Below the pieces are notes generated by a model. It did not search any database. It saw only the letters and a program-made list of their open reading frames with translations, and was not told the origin of the DNA. From Lachnospiraceae bacterium (GTDB lineage: Bacteria > Bacillota > Clostridia > Lachnospirales > Lachnospiraceae), in the NCBI GenBank assembly GCA_024697505.1, contig JAILFQ010000319.1, positions 1 through 13,352 on the forward strand: DNA of 13,352 nt, in the 5' to 3' direction. The translations under genes and the position numbers were made by a program. Below are positions 12,175-13,352 of the stretch, piece by piece (position 1 is the first letter of the stretch; each line of letters opens with the position of its first letter).

Positions 12175-13352
12175 ATGCCACAGGAGTCGGTAATAAAGAA
12201 AACACAACCTTATAGCAAAGAAGCAGAGCAAGCCGTAATAGGTTCCATGTTTTTGGATGTTGATGCAATTGAAGAAGTGGAAGACATGCTTTCGCCGGAG
12301 GACTTTTACATTAATCAGTACGGGGTACTCTACGATGCAGTCAGCAAGCTTCATAAAGAAAAAAGACCTATAGATTTTGTGACTATAGGTGAAAAACTTT
12401 CGGAAATGAACATTGCACCGGAAATATGCAGCATGGAAGCTGTAAAAGAGATAATAGATGCGGTTCCCACCTCTGCAAATATTAAGGCGTACGCCGAGAT
12501 AGTTGCGGAAAAGTCTCTGGCGAGAAAACTTATTAAGTTTTCCGATGGACTCGCTACAGATTGTTATCTTGGCCGGGAAAGTGTTTATAATATTCTTGAA
12601 AACGCAGAAAAGACCGTATTCAATCTGAACCAGAACCGCGGTGCCATTGAATTTACGGACATAAAAAATGTTGTTTACGAGGCTTTGAGAAATATTGAAG
12701 AAGCTGCAAAATCCAAGGGAAAGATCACCGGTATTGCCACCGGGTTTACAGATCTTGATTATAAGCTTGCGGGTCTTCAAAAATCAGATTTGATACTTAT
12801 TGCAGCCCGTCCTTCTATGGGAAAAACTGCTTTTGCACTTAATATAGCCGAGTATGCTGCTGTACATTCTCATGTTACAACTGCCATTTTCAGTTGCGAA
12901 ATGAGCAAGGGACAGCTTGTAAACCGTTTGCTGGCCATGAACGGAAAAGTTGATGCTCAGAATATCCGAACAGGCAGTCTTAAGGAAAATGAGTGGGACA
13001 GCATAATGGAAAGCGCCAAAAGAATAGGAGAATCCGAGATTATTATTGATGATACTCCAAATATTCCTATTGGGGAACTTCGTTCAAAGTGCAGAAAACT
13101 TAAATCCGAAAAGAACCTTCAGCTTATTATAATCGACTACTTACAGCTTATGACCGGAGGGGATAAAAATGAGTCCCGTCAGCAGGTGGTAGCAGATATT
13201 TCCAGATCGCTCAAGGGACTTGCAAGAGAAGTTGACTGCCCTGTTATTGCCCTGTCACAGCTTTCACGAGCCGTAGAGAGCAGAGATGATAAGAGACCGA
13301 TGCTGTCGGACCTTCGAGAATCCGGTTCTATAGAGCAGGATGCCGACGTTGT
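12175..13352 (+). CDS. dnaB: Replicative DNA helicase DnaB (3' end outside window)
   Basis: DnaB is the hexameric 5'-3' helicase of the replication fork. The 392 visible residues begin at the ATG at 12175, with AGGAG (12162-12166) 8 bases upstream, and run off the window without a stop. The N-terminal DnaB domain (about 12-115) starts PYSKEAEQAVIGSMF and includes FYINQYGVLYDAV. After a linker (about 130-180), the RecA-like motor has ITGIATGFTDLDYKLAGL, Walker A AARPSMGKTAF (Gly216-Lys217-Thr218), FSCEMSKGQL, Walker B LIIIDYLQLM (Asp321), VIALSQLSRAVE and DLRESGSIEQDADV at the edge. Roughly 50-60 C-terminal residues are missing compared with the usual length near 445. No intein or insertion is visible in the part shown. 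In B. subtilis nomenclature this gene is dnaC. Confidence 0.97.
   Translation, partial: MPQESVIKKTQPYSKEAEQAVIGSMFLDVDAIEEVEDMLSPEDFYINQYGVLYDAVSKLHKEKRPIDFVTIGEKLSEMNIAPEICSMEAVKEIIDAVPTSANIKAYAEIVAEKSLARKLIKFSDGLATDCYLGRESVYNILENAEKTVFNLNQNRGAIEFTDIKNVVYEALRNIEEAAKSKGKITGIATGFTDLDYKLAGLQKSDLILIAARPSMGKTAFALNIAEYAAVHSHVTTAIFSCEMSKGQLVNRLLAMNGKVDAQNIRTGSLKENEWDSIMESAKRIGESEIIIDDTPNIPIGELRSKCRKLKSEKNLQLIIIDYLQLMTGGDKNESRQQVVADISRSLKGLAREVDCPVIALSQLSRAVESRDDKRPMLSDLRESGSIEQDADV

Noticed and set aside
1..13352. CRISPR arrays, insertion sequences, integrases, tRNA or rRNA genes
   Set aside because: No spaced repeats, transposase motifs, tRNA cloverleaf or rRNA-like tracts were seen on either strand; the only repeated DNA of note is the Thr-Pro coding tract.

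Overview
The window looks like a core chromosomal segment of a Gram-positive anaerobe of the Clostridia, most likely Lachnospiraceae. This is inferred from gene content and order, strong AGGAGG ribosome binding sites, sigma-A promoters, moderate AT richness and the zinc-type ribosomal protein S18. I see no rRNA, tRNA, insertion sequence, phage gene or CRISPR array. No gene-free stretch exceeds about 220 bases.

Layout. (1) 1-510: the C-terminal end of glycogen phosphorylase, followed by a terminator. (2) 649-1995: a CapA-type lipoprotein with a Thr/Pro-repeat linker. (3) 2114-2455: a small XRE-family regulator, preceded by a long inverted repeat. (4) A bidirectional GC-rich terminator separates it from two convergent minus-strand genes: an eight-cysteine small protein (2735-3001) and a 59-residue DUF951 protein (2543-2722). 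(5) A divergent promoter region drives that pair leftward and rpsF-ssb-rpsR rightward (3219-4302); the right-hand operon ends at a strong terminator. (6) An extended -10 promoter leads into an alpha/beta hydrolase, a MurF-type ligase with an N-terminal membrane domain, and D-Ala-D-Ala ligase (4469-8012). (7) An aspartate kinase has its own promoter and terminator (8164-9483). (8) gdpP-rplI-dnaB runs from 9610 off the right edge.

How the genes relate. rpsF-ssb-rpsR, the DUF951 gene and gdpP-rplI-dnaB are, from established knowledge, a recurring replication/translation neighbourhood of Firmicutes. Here a group of genes linked to wall precursors lies between the two halves: Ddl makes D-Ala-D-Ala, the MurF-type protein would attach it to the stem peptide, and aspartate kinase opens the pathway to diaminopimelate and lysine. 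GdpP degrades c-di-AMP, a regulator of turgor and wall homeostasis.

The most interesting items are the membrane-tethered Mur ligase that lacks the normal UDP-substrate domain and is translationally coupled to an uncharacterised hydrolase; an SSB whose C-terminal tip ends in PFN rather than PF; the divergent pair of small zinc-ligand-rich proteins; and several leader and operator structures. Most of the window is otherwise ordinary housekeeping sequence.
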